A stretch of DNA of 64,000 nt from Oscillospiraceae bacterium (lineage in GTDB: Bacteria; Bacillota; Clostridia; Oscillospirales; Ruminococcaceae): assembly GCA_031282245.1 (NCBI GenBank), contig JAITEB010000006.1, forward strand, positions 25,451 to 89,450, read 5' to 3'. The notes beneath the pieces were generated by a model, which saw only the letters and a list, made by a program, of their open reading frames with translations, ran no database searches and had not been told where the DNA came from. Shown here piece after piece: positions 15,925 to 24,691 of this stretch; positions within the stretch are counted from its first letter, which is position 1, and every line of letters starts with the position of its first letter. The position numbers and the translations under genes are program-made.

Positions 15925-17406
15925 ATGCTTTACGAAAGCACGCGCGGAAAAGCTGAAACCGTAAACGCCGCCCGGGCGGTCGTTATTGGAATTGCCGGGG
16001 ACGGCGGCCTGTTTGTGCCGCAGAATATTCCAAAAGCGGATTTCAGCATTGAAAGCCTTATTGGTCTTGATTATCAGGAGACGGCCCGCAAAGTTATGCG
16101 CCCGTTTTTCCCGGACTTTGAAGAAGAAAATTTCAGCGCCGCAGTTCGCCGCGCCTATTCAGGCCGCTTTGAAAACGACGCGCCCGCCGTTATCCGTCAT
16201 GCGGGAGGGCTGGAAATATTGGAGCTTTTCCACGGCCCGACGCTGGCTTTCAAAGACATGGCGCTTTCGTTCCTGCCGGAGCTTATGCGGCTTTCGCTGG
16301 ACAGCGAAGGCGCAAGCGGCAAAATCGCCGTTATTACGGCGACGTCTGGGGACACAGGCAAAGCCGCCCTTGAAGGATTCCGCGACAGGGAAGGCATAAG
16401 CGTTACTGTCTTTTATCCCCGTGACGGAGTGAGCGAAATACAAAGGCTTCAGATGGCGACCGATACGGGCACAGGAAGTTTTGTTTGCGCCGTTGAGGGC
16501 AATTTTGACGATACGCAAAACGGTGTGAAGGCTATTTTTAACGACAGGGAATTCTCTGATAAACTGCGCGAAAACGGCTATATTCTGTCTTCGGCCAATT
16601 CTATTAATATAGGCCGTCTTGTTCCGCAGGTCGCTTATTATTTTTACGGCTATGCCAGGCTCGCTTCGCAGGGACGGATTAAAAGCGGGGACAGGATAAA
16701 TATCACCGTTCCGACGGGAAATTTTGGGAATATACTTGCGGCCTATTATGCCAAGCAGATGGGGCTTCCCGTCGACAGGCTTATCTGCGCGTCGAATATA
16801 AATAACGTTTTGTATGACTTTTTTAAAAGCGGCAGCTACGACAAAAACCGCCCTCTGCATCTGACCACTTCGCCCTCTATGGACATATTGGTTTCAAGCA
16901 ATCTGGAACGGCTGTTATACGAGGCTTCCGGCAGGAATCCGGAAGTCACGGCGGGGCTTATGTCCGCGCTTGCCGAGAAAGGCGCTTACAGCGTTCCGGA
17001 CGAAATGCGCGAAAACTTGAAAGATTTTTACGGCGTTTACGCGGACGAAAGCGATGTTCAGTCCGAAATAAAAGCTTTCTTTCAGGAAAGCGGCTATGTG
17101 CTTGACACACACACGGCGGTCGCGGTTTTCGCCGCAAAGAAATACAAAAAAGAAACCGGAGACGGCGGCGTAAATCTTGTAGTTTCTACGGCAAGCCCTT
17201 TTAAATTCGGCGAAGCCGTCTGCAAAGCTCTGGGCTTTGATACGGCCGGGCTGAACGTTTTTGAAATAAGCGAGCTTCTCTCGGAAAAAACAGGGCTTGC
17301 CGTGCCCGAAAATCTGCGCGGACTGAAAAACGCGGAAATCCGTTTCAGGCGGACTTGCCCGAAAGACGGGATGAAAAAGGCCTTTGCGGATTTTCTTGGG
17401 CTGTAG
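15925..17406 (+). CDS. thrC: Threonine synthase
   Basis: ThrC converts O-phosphohomoserine to threonine using pyridoxal phosphate. The 493-residue protein has the long-form layout, with the cofactor lysine Lys110 in LFHGPTLAFKDMAL, the phosphate-binding TATSGDTGKAALEGF and NSINIGRLVPQVAYYF. The ATG at 15925 follows GGAGGAGA. It begins the cluster thrC-thrB-hom, which covers the homoserine branch from aspartate semialdehyde; the gene order is reversed relative to the pathway. Spacing to thrB is 54 bp. Confidence 0.96.
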   Translation: MLYESTRGKAETVNAARAVVIGIAGDGGLFVPQNIPKADFSIESLIGLDYQETARKVMRPFFPDFEEENFSAAVRRAYSGRFENDAPAVIRHAGGLEILELFHGPTLAFKDMALSFLPELMRLSLDSEGASGKIAVITATSGDTGKAALEGFRDREGISVTVFYPRDGVSEIQRLQMATDTGTGSFVCAVEGNFDDTQNGVKAIFNDREFSDKLRENGYILSSANSINIGRLVPQVAYYFYGYARLASQGRIKSGDRINITVPTGNFGNILAAYYAKQMGLPVDRLICASNINNVLYDFFKSGSYDKNRPLHLTTSPSMDILVSSNLERLLYEASGRNPEVTAGLMSALAEKGAYSVPDEMRENLKDFYGVYADESDVQSEIKAFFQESGYVLDTHTAVAVFAAKKYKKETGDGGVNLVVSTASPFKFGEAVCKALGFDTAGLNVFEISELLSEKTGLAVPENLRGLKNAEIRFRRTCPKDGMKKAFADFLGL

Positions 17407-17460
17407 GGCGCGGCGCCCACAGGACTTGCGCAAAATATAAATTGCAGAAGGTGATTTGAT

Positions 17461-18345
17461 ATGATAAAGATAAAAGTCCCCGCGACCTCCGCGAATATCG
17501 GTCCCGGCTTTGACTGTCTCGGCATGGCGTTTGACTTATATAACGAATATACTTTTGAGGCGGGCGAAAGCGGAGGCTATCACGGCTTTGCGCCGGAGTA
17601 CCGCAACGACAACAATCTGGTATACACTTCCATGGCGGCGGCCTGCCGGGAATTGGGGATTCAAATACCAAAAGCCGCCATTTCTATTATTAAAGAGGAA
17701 ATCCCCGTTTCAAGAGGCCTTGGCAGTAGCGCCGCCTGCATAATCGCAGGGGTTGCCGCCGCCGGATATTTGAGCGGGAAAGACATTTCTTTTCAGGACA
17801 TTTTTGACATTGCTTCAGTGATAGAGGGGCATCCCGACAACGCGGCGCCTGCCGTCTGGGGCGGCATGACTGCGGCGGCCAAATGCGGAGAGGCTTTCCG
17901 CTCGCGGACAATAGAAGTGGCGGAAGGTATCGCCTTTTATGCGCTTATCCCGGACTTCCGGGTTTCGACAAAGCGCGCGCGGGACGCTCTCCCCAAAAAT
18001 GTTCCCCGCTCAAGCGCGGTTTTCAACGTCGCGGCGGTCTCCATGCTGATAACTTCCCTACAGAAGGGCGATTTCAATTTGCTGGGCTTCGCTTTGAGGG
18101 ACAGGCTTCACCAGCCGTATCGAAGCAGGCTGATTCATGGCCTTGACGAAATTATACACGGCTGTTCCGCTTGCGGGGCGTACGGCGCGTTTCTCAGCGG
18201 CGCGGGTCCAACGGTTATGGCGCTGACTCCGGAGGACGATTCTGATTTTGAGGGCAAAATAAAAAGCTGTCTTGCGAATTATTGGGAATGCTTTGAAGTA
18301 AAGCGGCTTAATCTTGACCGCCGGGGGCTTGTTGTTGAAATCTAA
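17461..18345 (+). CDS. thrB: Homoserine kinase
   Basis: ThrB phosphorylates homoserine for threonine synthase. It is a GHMP-family kinase of 294 residues: VPATSANIGPGFDCLGMA at the N-terminus, the ATP loop PVSRGLGSSAACIIAG, and a C-terminal GAYGAFLSGAGPTVMAL. The ATG at 17461 follows AGAAGGTG. It lies between thrC and hom on the same strand. Confidence 0.96.
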   Translation: MIKIKVPATSANIGPGFDCLGMAFDLYNEYTFEAGESGGYHGFAPEYRNDNNLVYTSMAAACRELGIQIPKAAISIIKEEIPVSRGLGSSAACIIAGVAAAGYLSGKDISFQDIFDIASVIEGHPDNAAPAVWGGMTAAAKCGEAFRSRTIEVAEGIAFYALIPDFRVSTKRARDALPKNVPRSSAVFNVAAVSMLITSLQKGDFNLLGFALRDRLHQPYRSRLIHGLDEIIHGCSACGAYGAFLSGAGPTVMALTPEDDSDFEGKIKSCLANYWECFEVKRLNLDRRGLVVEI

Positions 18346-18378
18346 GACAAAATAACAGGGTGAAGTTCAGGTCTTCAC

Positions 18379-18406
18379 GCATACCCGGGCGCTTGCGCCT
18401 GTATGC
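18379..18406 (+). other. Stem-loop between thrB and hom
   Basis: GCATAC and GTATGC flank an inner GGCGC/GCGCC stem, forming a stable interrupted hairpin 37 bp ahead of hom. There is no T-run, so it is more likely a processing or mRNA-stability element than a terminator. Confidence 0.35.
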
Positions 18407-18442
18407 GCACAGGAATATAAAAACGAAACAGGGGTTTACGAA

Positions 18443-19738
18443 ATGGAAAAAGTGAAAATAGCTATGCTGGGCTTTGGCACAATAGGCCGCGGCGTCTACA
18501 AAGTGATGAACGACAACCGCGCCTATATCACGTCAAACAGCGGCAAAGTGGTGGAACTGAGCCGGATTCTTGTCCGGCCCGCTGAGAAGGACACGGACGA
18601 GCTCCGCGACAACCCGGTTTTTACAACAGATATAAACGACATAATAAATGACGGCTCCCTGCAAATTGTGATTGAGCTGATGGGCGGAGAGCAGCCCGCA
18701 ACTGACTTTATGCTCCGCGCCCTCAAAGCGGGCAAACATGTCGTCACCGCGAACAAGCTCGCTCTGGCCAAAAACGGCCATGTCCTGCTTGGCACCGCGC
18801 GCAATGTGAACCTGCGCTTTGAATACGAAGCAAGCGTCGGCGGCGGGATTCCCATAATACGGCTGATCAACGAAAGCTTTAACGCCAACAAAGCCGAAAG
18901 CATTATCGGCATTATCAACGGCACTTCTAATTATATTTTAAGCAGAATGACCAAAAGCGGCATGGATTTTGACGAGGCGCTGAAAACAGCCCAGAAAAAA
19001 GGCTACGCCGAGGCCGATCCCGCTTCTGACGTCGGCGGGCATGACGCGGTTTATAAGCTCGCCATAATGTCCTCGCTGGCTTTTTCCACAGAGGTGAACT
19101 ATCAGGACATTTACCGCGAGGGCATGGACCGCGTAAGCGCGCAGGACATCAAAAACGCTGCCCGCTTCGGATATGTGATAAAGCTTCTGGCCATTGCCCG
19201 CGAGGTTGACAAAAAAATGGAGCTGCGCGTTCATCCGGCCATGATACCGGAGGATCATCCCATGGCGAACATCAGCGGCTCATACAATGCGATTTATATA
19301 ACCGGGAACGCCGTGGACGATATTATGATTTCCGGCAAAGGCGCGGGTTCCATGCCAACGGCAAGCGCAGTCGTCAGCGACGTTATAAATATAGTCAAGG
19401 GCCAGCCGCCCGTCCCGGGCGTCGGCGAGCCAAGGCGCAGGCTCGCCGTTATCCCTATAGAAGAAACGCTTTCACGGCGCTATCTCTGTCTGCGGGTTGC
19501 GGACGCGCCGGGGGTTCTTGCCCTGATTGCCGCTATTCTTGGGGGGCGCGGCGTCAGTATTTCTCAGATGGTTCAGGAGCAGATCAAATCGGACGAAGGC
19601 GCCGGAAGCGAAGCTTCGCTGATTTTTATTACTCATCCGACGCTGGAGGGAAGTTTCTGCGCGGCTGTGCGGGAAATTCTTGCGCTTGACTGCGTTAAAG
19701 AAGTTTCCAGCAATATCAGAATAGAAGAATTTGACTGA
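18443..19738 (+). CDS. hom: Homoserine dehydrogenase
   Basis: Hom reduces aspartate semialdehyde to homoserine with NAD(P)H. The 431 residues show the Rossmann motif [12 protein letters not shown], the catalytic-domain signature [29 protein letters not shown] and a C-terminal ACT domain (from about 352: [16 protein letters not shown]) that normally mediates feedback by threonine. Length is typical of the monofunctional Gram-positive enzyme. The ATG at 18443 follows AACAGGGG. No aspartokinase gene is nearby. Confidence 0.96.
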   Translation: MEKVKIAMLGFGTIGRGVYKVMNDNRAYITSNSGKVVELSRILVRPAEKDTDELRDNPVFTTDINDIINDGSLQIVIELMGGEQPATDFMLRALKAGKHVVTANKLALAKNGHVLLGTARNVNLRFEYEASVGGGIPIIRLINESFNANKAESIIGIINGTSNYILSRMTKSGMDFDEALKTAQKKGYAEADPASDVGGHDAVYKLAIMSSLAFSTEVNYQDIYREGMDRVSAQDIKNAARFGYVIKLLAIAREVDKKMELRVHPAMIPEDHPMANISGSYNAIYITGNAVDDIMISGKGAGSMPTASAVVSDVINIVKGQPPVPGVGEPRRRLAVIPIEETLSRRYLCLRVADAPGVLALIAAILGGRGVSISQMVQEQIKSDEGAGSEASLIFITHPTLEGSFCAAVREILALDCVKEVSSNIRIEEFD

Positions 19739-19759
19739 TTTTCCAGGAGAAGATAAAAA

Positions 19760-20722
19760 ATGGGTTTTTTTAAAAAATTAGCCGAGGGTCTGAAAAAAAC
19801 ACGCGACAATATGATAAAGGGCGCTGACAGCCTTTTCAAATCGCGCGGAAAAATAGACGACGAACTCTTTGAAGAGCTGGAAGAAATTTTAATCATGAGC
19901 GACGTTGGCGGCCAGACCTCCGCACAAATCTGCGCGAATCTGCGCAAACGCGTCAAAGAAAACAGAGTTACAGACGCGGAAGCCGTCCGGGATTTGCTTA
20001 AACAAGAGCTTGCCGAAAGGCTGGGCGGCGGCGAAGAACTGAATATATCCACACAGCCCTCCGTTATTCTTGTGATAGGAGTTAATGGCGCGGGTAAAAC
20101 TACGACTATAGGCAAAATCGCGTATAACCTGAAATCGCGCGGCAAAAAAGTCCTGCTGGGCGCGGCGGACACTTTCCGCGCGGCGGCCGTCGGCCAGCTT
20201 GAAATCTGGGCGGAGCGCGCGGGCGTGCCCCTGATAAAGCACGGCGAGGGCACGGACCCGGCGGCCGTCGTTTATGACACCATTGCGGCGGGAAAGGCGC
20301 GGGGCGTTGACGTTATAATTTGCGACACCGCCGGGCGGCTCCACAACAAGAAAAACCTGATGAATGAACTTTCTAAAATTTCACGGATTATTTCGCGCGA
20401 GCTTCCGGGCTGCGACAGGGAAACTCTGCTTGTCATGGACGCCACCACTGGCCAGAACGCCCTGAGTCAGGCGCGGGAATTCAAAGAAGCCGCCGACATC
20501 ACCGGCATTGTCCTGACAAAGCTTGACGGCACGGCGCGGGGCGGGGTTATTATCGGGATTAAAAACGAGCTGAACGTGCCGGTGAAATATATAGGCGTGG
20601 GAGAAAAGCTGGATGATTTGCAGCCTTTTAACGCCGCCGAATTTATCGAAGCGCTCTTTGGCGGCGGGAACGCCAGGGCCAGCAACTATGTCCCCAGGGC
20701 CGGGGAAGAGGATGATGAATGA
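19760..20722 (+). CDS. ftsY: Signal recognition particle receptor FtsY
   Basis: FtsY is the membrane receptor for ribosomes carrying the signal recognition particle. The 320 residues hold the N domain and the GTPase G domain: P-loop GVNGAGKTT (107-115), [22 protein letters not shown] and [10 protein letters not shown]. The acidic A domain of enterobacterial FtsY is missing; a short basic amphipathic N-terminus ([12 protein letters not shown]) replaces it, as usual in Bacillota. The ATG at 19760 follows CCAGGAGA. It overlaps rdgB by 4 bp, so the two are coupled. Confidence 0.96.
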   Translation: MGFFKKLAEGLKKTRDNMIKGADSLFKSRGKIDDELFEELEEILIMSDVGGQTSAQICANLRKRVKENRVTDAEAVRDLLKQELAERLGGGEELNISTQPSVILVIGVNGAGKTTTIGKIAYNLKSRGKKVLLGAADTFRAAAVGQLEIWAERAGVPLIKHGEGTDPAAVVYDTIAAGKARGVDVIICDTAGRLHNKKNLMNELSKISRIISRELPGCDRETLLVMDATTGQNALSQAREFKEAADITGIVLTKLDGTARGGVIIGIKNELNVPVKYIGVGEKLDDLQPFNAAEFIEALFGGGNARASNYVPRAGEEDDE

Positions 20723-21321
20723 AAATAAAACTGAAGTTTGTCTGCGCCTCCCGCAACGGCGGCAAAATAAAAGAATTCCGGCGGCTTTTTGAAAATCTGG
20801 ATATAGAGCTGCTCTCGCTTGACGAAATAAATTTTCCCGGCGAAATTGACGAGACCGGGCGGAACTTTCAGGAAAACGCTTTTATCAAGGCGAAAGCCGC
20901 CGCCGATTTCAGCGGCCTTCCGGCCTTCGCGGACGACTCCGGGCTTGAGGTAGACGCGCTGGGCGGGGCGCCGGGGGCGTACTCCGCGCGTTTTGGCGGC
21001 CACGGCCTGGACGACGCGGGAAGGCGGGCGTTTTTGCTCTCCCAAATGGAGGATATTCCCGAGGGCGCGAGAACGGCGCGTTTTACTTGCGCGCTTTGCC
21101 TTTATTTCCCCGGCGGGAAAACTCTGGAGGTTTCGCAAAGCTGTGAAGGCGAAATTCTCCGCGAAGAGCGGGGAAGCGGCGGTTTCGGCTATGACGCGCT
21201 GTTTCTCTGTGGGGACAAAACTTTTTCAGAGCTTGACGCCGCTGAAAAGGACAAAATCAGCCACAGAGGGAAAGCCGTGCGGGAATTCGCGGAAAAATTC
21301 AAGCTTTTTTCAAGCTTTTAG
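20719..21321 (+). CDS. rdgB: XTP/dITP diphosphatase (RdgB/HAM1 family)
   Basis: This enzyme removes non-canonical purine nucleoside triphosphates (ITP, XTP) from the nucleotide pool. The 200-residue protein has the opening FVCASRNGGKIKEFR, the metal site ENAFIKAKAA and FADDSGLEVDALGGAPGAYSAR, and the C-terminal SHRGKAVREF. It starts ATG inside the ftsY stop (ATGA overlap). Confidence 0.95.
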   Translation: MKIKLKFVCASRNGGKIKEFRRLFENLDIELLSLDEINFPGEIDETGRNFQENAFIKAKAAADFSGLPAFADDSGLEVDALGGAPGAYSARFGGHGLDDAGRRAFLLSQMEDIPEGARTARFTCALCLYFPGGKTLEVSQSCEGEILREERGSGGFGYDALFLCGDKTFSELDAAEKDKISHRGKAVREFAEKFKLFSSF

Positions 21322-21411
21322 GAATAAACTTGCAAGTTATCAGATAATATCAGCAAGCGCTGCATAGTCTTTATTTCTAACAATTATATTCCATAGTACA
21401 GGAGAAAAGCA

Positions 21412-21939
21412 ATGAATTTTTATATAAGGCCAGTTAAGGCAAGCGATGCCGCTGGAACGAACGAGCTGCGGCGTATGCCCGGTATAGTTGAGAATATTAA
21501 CGCTTTGCCGTCCGAAAGGCCTGACGCGCAGGAGGACTTTATAAGCGCCATCGGCAGAGACGCTCATATGTTTGTAGCCGTCGAGCCGAATGGCGCTATT
21601 ATAGGCATGACGCTGCTCAACGTTCGCTCTACTCCGCGCACAAGACATATCGGCGACATAAGTTTTTTGATTGTTCACCCTGATTTCCAAAACATGGGGA
21701 TTGGGACGTCTCTCATGAAAACGTTGACTGATATGGCCGATAAATATCTGATGCTGGAACGAATGGGAGTTACTTCCCTTGTTGACAATGAGAGCGCCAT
21801 AAAACTGTATAAAAAATTCGGCTTCAAAATCGAAGGCCGCCAAAGACATGCTATTATTCAAAACGGGGAATACGCCGACGTATATATTATGGGCAGAATT
21901 AGAAATGAAATAAGCGATTTTTTTGATTCGGAAAAATAA
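21412..21939 (+). CDS. GNAT-family acetyltransferase
   Basis: The 175 residues form one GNAT domain: an N-terminal IRPVKASDAAG, the central strand DISFLIVHPDFQNMGIGTSLM with the Q..G.G acetyl-CoA loop, and NESAIKLYKKFGFKIEGR near the end. The amino-acceptor substrate cannot be told; the pattern resembles acetyltransferases acting on small amines or ribosomal proteins. The ATG at 21412 follows AGGAG. It lies between rdgB and nadD on the same strand, with 90 bp and 82 bp gaps. Confidence 0.88.
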   Translation: MNFYIRPVKASDAAGTNELRRMPGIVENINALPSERPDAQEDFISAIGRDAHMFVAVEPNGAIIGMTLLNVRSTPRTRHIGDISFLIVHPDFQNMGIGTSLMKTLTDMADKYLMLERMGVTSLVDNESAIKLYKKFGFKIEGRQRHAIIQNGEYADVYIMGRIRNEISDFFDSEK

Positions 21940-22021
21940 AATATTTACTTACTGGCAAACAGCCCCATCGCAAGCCAGGAGATATCATTCCGCAAATCGG
22001 CAAAAAAGGAGAGAAGCAAGC

Positions 22022-23197
22022 ATGCGGCTGGGCATTTTTGGCGGCACATTCAACCCCATTCACAAAGGACATCTGCGTCTTGCGGAAAATTTTAAGAATC
22101 TGCTCAGTTTGGATAAAATCCTGCTGATTCCGGCCAATATACCGCCGCATAAGCAAGCGCCGGACCTGGCCGAAGGCGTGGACAGGCTGAACATGTGCCT
22201 GCTTGCCGCGAGAGATTACCCCTTTATAGAAGTTTCCGATATGGAACTGCGCCGCGAGGGCGCAAGCTATACGATAGATACTCTTGAGGCCCTCCGGAGG
22301 ATTTACCCTGACGGCGAGTTTTTTTTGATTCTCGGCGGCGACATGTTCCTGGGCTTTGACGCATGGCACAGATTTGAGGAAATAATAAAAAACGCGGCTG
22401 TCTGCGCGGCGGCGCGCCGTGACAAAGACTGCGGGGAACTTGCCGCCCAGCGGAGGAAACTTGAAGCGCTTGGCGCGAATATAATAATTTCGGAAGCAAA
22501 AGCTTTCGAGATTTCCTCAACAGAAATAAGAAATGCGTTTCGAGCGCGTAATTCAGGCTTTTTTAGTATATATTTGCCAGGAAACGTAAAAAAATATTGC
22601 GAATGCCTTTATTTATATTCGGGAACCGAAGCGGCGGATGTTCTGGAATACAAGCAGGCCATTGCAGAAATGGAAAAGCCTGGCCGGGTTTATCACTCGC
22701 TCTGTGTGGCGAAAGAGGCCGCAAGGCTGGCGATAATTTACGGCGCAAATCCCGCCAAGGCTTACCGGGCGGGGATACTTCACGATATTCTGAAAAACGT
22801 GCCCGCGGATAAAATCTTGCAATTGCCCGGGGCTTCTGATATAATTCATAAAGACATGCGGGAGCTTTTCCCGATGATATGGCACAGCTTCGCCGGGGCG
22901 GAATATGTCCGCCGCCGCTTTAATATCGGCGACGAGGATATTATCAACGCAATCAGATACCATACAACGGGAAGGGGAGGAATGTCTCTTCTTGAAAAAA
23001 CGCTCTTTATCGCCGACTGCACTTCTTTTGACCGGGCGTACGGCGACGCTGGCATAATGCGGCAAATGGCCGGAATCTCGGCGGACAGCGGCATGAGCTA
23101 CGCGCTTAAATATATCATAACGTCAATTCTAAAAGAAAACAGGCCTCTTTTACAGGACACAATTGACGCATACAACGATTCCGTTTGCGCAAAATAA
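22022..23197 (+). CDS. nadD: Fused nicotinate-nucleotide adenylyltransferase and YqeK-type HD phosphatase
   Basis: Residues 1 to about 195 are NadD, which makes deamido-NAD from nicotinate mononucleotide: GIFGGTFNPIHKGHLRLA, IPPHKQ, and ISSTEIRNAF. Residues from about 210 to 391 are a YqeK-type HD domain, a family that hydrolyses Ap4A and related dinucleotides: VYHSLCVAKEAARLA, GILHDILKN, AIRYHTTGRGGMSLLEKTLFIAD. In most Bacillota these are two adjacent genes; here one uninterrupted frame joins them. The ATG at 22022 follows AAAGGAGAG. The downstream LCP gene is in the usual neighbourhood, but rsfS, which often follows, is absent. Confidence 0.93.
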   Translation: MRLGIFGGTFNPIHKGHLRLAENFKNLLSLDKILLIPANIPPHKQAPDLAEGVDRLNMCLLAARDYPFIEVSDMELRREGASYTIDTLEALRRIYPDGEFFLILGGDMFLGFDAWHRFEEIIKNAAVCAAARRDKDCGELAAQRRKLEALGANIIISEAKAFEISSTEIRNAFRARNSGFFSIYLPGNVKKYCECLYLYSGTEAADVLEYKQAIAEMEKPGRVYHSLCVAKEAARLAIIYGANPAKAYRAGILHDILKNVPADKILQLPGASDIIHKDMRELFPMIWHSFAGAEYVRRRFNIGDEDIINAIRYHTTGRGGMSLLEKTLFIADCTSFDRAYGDAGIMRQMAGISADSGMSYALKYIITSILKENRPLLQDTIDAYNDSVCAK

Positions 23198-23268
23198 TAT
23201 AATTAAAATAATTGCGGCGCGCGGAATTTTTCCGCCGCTTCGCACAAACATCTGGAGGTTTTTGAAAA

Positions 23269-24585
23269 TTGTCTATAAAATCCGGAAAATACCGCAGGAA
23301 ATTGAGCCGCGGCGTTCTTATTTCTGTCATTGCGATGGGAGTTCTGACAGGAGGGCTGGCGGGGAGCGCCTACGGTATTTTAAACACGCGCTTTTTTGAC
23401 GAACACGGAAACAGCGCTTCACCGCCAGGCGGCGAAAGGCCAGAAAGCGGCGTAATCAGCCAGATTGACTACGGCGACGAAACCGTCAATTTCCTGCTTC
23501 TGGGGGTTGACGAATCCGAGCTTCTCACCGACGTTATCATGGTCGCAAACCTCAACATGGAGGACAGGAAGCTGAACATACTGCAAATCCCCCGCGATAC
23601 CTACGTTGGGGACGATATTGTTCTTACGGGCAAAATAAACGCCGTTTACGGCAGCGCCAAAAACGGGGAGGCAAATATTGACGCGCTTATAAAAATTATA
23701 AACGAAAAATTCAAGCTCACGGTAGATCATTATGCCACTGTTACAATAAGCGGCTTTATAAAAATCGTGAACGCCCTTGGCGGAGTTGAGGTGGACGTTC
23801 CCGTCAGGATAGAATACGATTCCCCGTCGCAAGGGCATGTTGTGATAGAACCGGGCTTACAGCGGCTTTATGGGGAAAGCGCCGAATGGTTTGTGCGCCA
23901 CAGGAAAAGCTATGTCACCGGCGACATCGGGCGCATGGGCGCCCAAAAGCAATTTATGTCCGTTTTGTTTGATATGATTTTCTCCGTCTCTAAAACGCAG
24001 GCCGCAACAATTGCGGCGGGCTGCATCAGCGAAATCACGACGGATCTGACGCTTTCGCAGGTGCTTGAGTATTACGGCATGCTCAGCGGCATATCCAGAA
24101 GCGATATAGAATTTTACATGGTTCCCGGCGACGGGGTAAACGCTTATTACAACGGCTATGCCATTTACGGCGTTGACAAAGCGGAACTTGCGGAAATATT
24201 AAACAGATATTTCCGCCCGCGTTCGGCGGATATTCTGCCGGAAGACCTGCCCCTTGTCGACGTTATGGAAATGAAAAGCTTTCAGTCGCAGGCAAATTCC
24301 GCGCCCCAGAACCCTGCCCGGGATTATCCCGCCCCGGAAAGCTCCGCCGCCCCGGTGGAAATTATCGACGGCGGATATTCTTACTGGTGGAATCCCCCGG
24401 ACGACGAGAACCCGGACGGGTACTACAGCGAAAACGCGGCTTCACAGCCGGAAGCGCCACCGGAAGAAATCGCTCCCTTTCAGCCCGGCGAAAGCCAGGA
24501 AGCTTCTTCCCAGCCGGAAACGACTTCTGTTGACGGTTTTGCGGAGCCGGAAACAACGGCGCCTGTTTCGTCGGAGAACCCGTAA
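23269..24585 (+). CDS. LytR-CpsA-Psr (LCP) family cell-wall attachment protein
   Basis: LCP enzymes transfer teichoic acids or other anionic glycopolymers from lipid carriers to peptidoglycan. The 438-residue protein has an N-terminal membrane anchor (about 14-36), then the LCP domain with NFLLLGVDESE, the pyrophosphate-binding RKLNILQIPRDTYV, KINAVYGS and VRHRKSYVTGDIGRMGAQKQF. The last 90 residues are a low-complexity tail rich in Pro, Glu and Ser, exposed outside. The start is TTG at 23269, 10 bp after GGAGG. It follows nadD-yqeK by 71 bp. Confidence 0.92.
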   Translation: MSIKSGKYRRKLSRGVLISVIAMGVLTGGLAGSAYGILNTRFFDEHGNSASPPGGERPESGVISQIDYGDETVNFLLLGVDESELLTDVIMVANLNMEDRKLNILQIPRDTYVGDDIVLTGKINAVYGSAKNGEANIDALIKIINEKFKLTVDHYATVTISGFIKIVNALGGVEVDVPVRIEYDSPSQGHVVIEPGLQRLYGESAEWFVRHRKSYVTGDIGRMGAQKQFMSVLFDMIFSVSKTQAATIAAGCISEITTDLTLSQVLEYYGMLSGISRSDIEFYMVPGDGVNAYYNGYAIYGVDKAELAEILNRYFRPRSADILPEDLPLVDVMEMKSFQSQANSAPQNPARDYPAPESSAAPVEIIDGGYSYWWNPPDDENPDGYYSENAASQPEAPPEEIAPFQPGESQEASSQPETTSVDGFAEPETTAPVSSENP

Positions 24586-24691
24586 ATTTTTGGTAATTTG
24601 CTTTGCGGGGGCGAATAGTCATTCGCCTCTTAACGCGCCTTGCGCAACGGGTTTCACCGCAAAAAATTTAAATGCACGAGGTATTTTCTGC

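Noticed and set aside
21923..22021. 33-residue N-terminal extension of the NadD-YqeK protein
   Set aside because: No start codon with a ribosome site; the GGAGA site and homology both point to ATG 22022.
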